Assembly (NCBI GenBank): GCA_963839535.1 | Contig: CAWIVF010000010.1 | Span: 1 to 64,000 of the forward strand | DNA: 64,000 nucleotides | Direction: 5' to 3' | DNA from: RHKX01 sp963839535 | Lineage (GTDB): Bacteria > Actinomycetota > Thermoleophilia > Solirubrobacterales > 70-9 | Part shown: positions 62,031 through 64,000 of the stretch, piece after piece | Layout: each line of letters opens with the position of its first letter | How positions within the stretch are numbered: position 1 is the stretch's first letter | Notes under the pieces: model-generated | What the model was told of the DNA's origin: nothing | What the model saw: the letters and a program-made list of their open reading frames with translations, nothing else | Databases searched by the model: none | Translations under genes and position numbers: made by a program

Positions 62031-63649
62031 GCGAGCGCTCCCGACGGCGCGGTCCCGCGCAACAGCTCGGCACCCTGCTCGGGAACCACCGCCCTGCCCC
62101 CGGTGACCCGGGCGGTCTCCGTGGCGAAGTACCAGCCGCCGCCGAGAACCTCGCGCGGCGTTCCCGCCGCGATCAGCCGGCCGCGGGCGAGCAGGAGCAC
62201 GCGGGTCGCGAAGCTCGCGGCGAACTCGACGTCGTGGGTGGCGACGAGGAGTCCCGCGCCGGCGGACGCGAGCTCGTCGATCCACTCGGCGAGGTCGTCC
62301 TTGCGCTCCCGGTCGAGCCCGCGGGTCGGCTCGTCGAGGCAGATCAGCCCGCTGGGCCGCCCGCCCGCGCCGCGCCCGGCCATGGCGATCGCGAGGGCGA
62401 GGCGCTGGCGCTCACCGCCGGAGAGGTCGCGGGGATCGGTCTCGGGGTCGACGGTCAGGCCGACCGCCTCCAGCGCAGCGCGTCCGTCCGCACCGGGCAG
62501 CTCGTCGGCGACTCGCTCGCGGACGAGGTAGTCGTCCGGCCGCTGCCCGAGCAGCGCGCATCCCCCGGGCGCCTCGATCGATCCCCTCTCGGGCTCGAGG
62601 ATGCCGGCGCAGGTCCGCAGCAGCGTGCTCTTGCCGGCCCCGTTGGGACCCATCAGCGCGACCCGCTCGCCGGCGCGGACCTCGAGGTCGATCCCGCGGA
62701 GCACCGGCCGGATGGCGTCGCTCGCCTCGAGCTCGACCCGCAGCCTGCGGCAGCGCAGGACCGGGTCTCCCGCGGGCTCCTCCGGAGCGGCCTCCTCGAT
62801 CGCGGGCCCGGGCTGCAGCCGCGCGCGCTCCAGCGCCGCCCGCGCGGCCTTCACGGTCACCGGGCTCCCCTCGATGCCGGCGAGGTCGAAGAGGCGCATC
62901 ACCGGAGTCACGAGGGCGGGCGCCCGCTCGAGCGCGGCCCGGCCGAACTCGCTCACCGGCCCGTCGTAGATCAGGCGGCCGGCCTCGAGCGCGAGAACGC
63001 GATCGGCCGCGGCGAGGCAGCGCTCCAGCCGGTGCTCGCCGAGCAGGATCGTCACCCCCCACTCCTCGTTGAGGCGGCGCAGCAGCGAGATCAGCTCGTC
63101 ACCGGCGACCGGGTCGAGCTGGGAGGTCGGCTCGTCGAGGAGAAGCAGGGGCGGGCCGGTGACGAGGGCGGCGCCGAGCGCGACCCGCTGCAGCTCACCG
63201 CCGGAGAGGGAGTCCGTGGTCCGGTCGAGCAGCGGCTCGATCCCGAGCGCGAGCGCCGCCTCCTCGACCGCGCGCGCCGCCTCGATCCCGTCGGCCCCGC
63301 GCAGCTCCATCGGGAGCTCGAGCTCGGCGCGGACCGTGGTCGAGACCACCTGCGTGTCGGCCTCCTGGCTGACGAAGCCCACGGAGGCCGCAAGCTGGGC
63401 CGGGCCCGCGTCGCGGGTCGACGTGCCCGCGACCCGCACGTCGCCGGCGAACTCGCCGCCGTGGAAGTGCGGCACCAGGCCGCATGCCGCCCGCAGCAGG
63501 GTGCTCTTGCCCGAGCCGGAGCGGCCGGCGAGGACGACGAACTCGCCCGGCTCGACCTCGAGGTCGAGACCGCTCAGCGCGCACTCCTCAGCGCCGGGAT
63601 AGCGGTAGTCGAGCCCCCGGATCGAGAGCGCCGGTCCTCCCTGGATCAC
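62027..63649 (-). CDS. ECF transporter ATPase with two fused nucleotide-binding domains
   Basis: A 540-residue EcfA1-EcfA2-like fusion, intact. First domain: Walker A VVLAGRSGSGKSTLLRAACG, Q loop VGFVSQEADTQVV, signature DSLSGGELQRVALGAALV, Walker B LLLLDEPTSQLDP, switch His in LLGEHRLERCL. Second domain: VALMGPNGAGKSTLLRTCAG, CALLGQRPDDYLV, RDLSGGERQRLALAIAM, LICLDEPTRGLDRE and VATHDVEFAASFATRVLLLA. Fused ECF ATPases are common in Actinobacteria. Overlaps the S-component and T-component genes by four bases on each side. Confidence 0.93.
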   Translation of the reverse strand: MIQGGPALSIRGLDYRYPGAEECALSGLDLEVEPGEFVVLAGRSGSGKSTLLRAACGLVPHFHGGEFAGDVRVAGTSTRDAGPAQLAASVGFVSQEADTQVVSTTVRAELELPMELRGADGIEAARAVEEAALALGIEPLLDRTTDSLSGGELQRVALGAALVTGPPLLLLDEPTSQLDPVAGDELISLLRRLNEEWGVTILLGEHRLERCLAAADRVLALEAGRLIYDGPVSEFGRAALERAPALVTPVMRLFDLAGIEGSPVTVKAARAALERARLQPGPAIEEAAPEEPAGDPVLRCRRLRVELEASDAIRPVLRGIDLEVRAGERVALMGPNGAGKSTLLRTCAGILEPERGSIEAPGGCALLGQRPDDYLVRERVADELPGADGRAALEAVGLTVDPETDPRDLSGGERQRLALAIAMAGRGAGGRPSGLICLDEPTRGLDRERKDDLAEWIDELASAGAGLLVATHDVEFAASFATRVLLLARGRLIAAGTPREVLGGGWYFATETARVTGGRAVVPEQGAELLRGTAPSGALA

Positions 63650-64000
63650 GTTCGGCCCCCGATCGATCGGGGACGCGCACGACCGCTCATGGAACGAAGG
63701 ATGCCACCGAGGAACGGCAGCATGGTCAGCGCCGGAATCGCCAGGGCGAACCCGACCGTCCCCAGCCCGTGGCCGATGACGATCGAGGGGTAGGCGTCGA
63801 AGCCGCCGAGGCCCTCGAGCGCAGCCCAGATCGAGAGGACCGAGACGGAGACGCCGGCCAGCAGGAGCGACCCCTCCCCCGGCTCGCGCGCATGTCTCGG
63901 CAGGCGCGAGCGGATCCCCAGGCCGTAGCCGCGGAGCTCCAGCGTGGAGGCGATCTCCACGGACCGGTCCAGCGAGCCCGCGACCAGTCGCCGGGCGATC
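63646..64000 (-). CDS. ECF transporter T component (EcfT), 5' truncated by window end
   Basis: C-terminal 117 residues of the coupling membrane protein. The visible part starts IARRLVAGSLDRSVEIASTL ELRGYGLG, with the Ala/Leu-Arg-Gly type coupling motif (ELRGYG) that contacts the ATPases, then two or three membrane helices (LLLAGVSVSVLSIWAALEGL, IVIGHGLGTVGFALAIPALT). The stop overlaps the ATPase start. Together with the ATPase and S component it makes a complete dedicated (group I) ECF importer. Confidence 0.85.
   Translation of the reverse strand, partial: IARRLVAGSLDRSVEIASTLELRGYGLGIRSRLPRHAREPGEGSLLLAGVSVSVLSIWAALEGLGGFDAYPSIVIGHGLGTVGFALAIPALTMLPFLGGILRSMSGRARPRSIGGRT

Noticed and set aside
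1..64000. rRNA, tRNA genes and insertion sequences
   Set aside because: I looked for cloverleaf patterns, CCA ends, conserved rRNA stretches and transposase motifs and found none convincing.

Overview
The window looks like two pieces of DNA from unrelated bacteria joined near position 17,950-18,030. Positions 1 to about 17,950 read as a Betaproteobacterium (Burkholderiales/Rhodocyclales-like). The evidence is an RND-type efflux outer-membrane lipoprotein, SecB, the ybeD-lipB-lipA block, and the order methyltransferase / comF-trmL / LOG / gpsA-secB-grxC-rhodanese / gpmA-envC-ctpA. From about 18,030 to 64,000 the genes are those of a high-GC actinobacterium, most like Thermoleophilia/Solirubrobacterales: Ku plus a stand-alone LigD polymerase domain, a two-subunit glycine decarboxylase, a complete division and cell-wall (dcw) cluster with a DNPR-type (meso-DAP) MurE, and a TadA/B/C-CpaB pilus cluster. 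I read the junction as an assembly chimera, not a natural transfer.

Both halves carry many one- or two-base indels that split conserved and even essential genes (lipA, gpmA, gpsA, murC, murD, murE, ftsI, gcvT). The density is about three times higher in the first 18 kb (by my count roughly 40, against roughly 33 in the remaining 46 kb). These look like consensus sequence errors. I therefore annotated genes across the breaks and note where the frame changes.

Layout of the first part: the end of an HlyD-like membrane fusion protein and its NodT-type outer-membrane factor (1-1.8 kb); a NarL-type sensor kinase, its LuxR-type regulator and a receiver-only protein (2-5 kb); an AraC regulator (5.1-6.2 kb); then on the minus strand gpmA, envC, ctpA, a class IV aminotransferase, ybeD, lipB and lipA (12.7 to 6.2 kb). 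On the plus strand follow rhodanese, grxC, secB, gpsA and a LOG-family gene (12.9-15.8 kb), then trmL and comF (minus) and a BioC-like methyltransferase (plus) that runs into the junction.

Layout of the second part: a truncated PD40/WD40-like protein, ku-ligD(Pol) and an NAD(P)-binding protein (18-21.6 kb); a GGDEF-gcvT-gcvH-gcvPA-gcvPB run on the minus strand (27.4 to 21.85 kb); an esterase, DedA, an ABM monooxygenase and an unknown gene (27.5-30 kb). The dcw cluster reads leftwards from mraZ (46.7 kb) through rsmH, ftsL-like, ftsI, murE, murF, mraY, murD, ftsW, murG, murC, murB and ftsQ to ftsZ (30.1 kb), interrupted by one plus-strand glutaredoxin-like gene. Then come an unknown membrane protein; a tightly overlapping operon of response regulator, kinase, cpaB, tadA, tadB and tadC; a TetR/MFS pair sharing an operator; DUF192, NfeD and a degenerate Rho-like protein; glpD, a nitroreductase, and an ECF-type vitamin transporter whose S component appears joined to an extracytoplasmic alpha/alpha-toroid domain (60-64 kb).

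The observations most worth following are the junction itself, the Rho-like protein with altered ATPase residues, the ECF-S/toroid arrangement, the Ku-LigD arrangement, a clear three-box MraZ operator, and the paired TetR operators. All assignments were made by eye from protein motifs and gene order; no database search was run.
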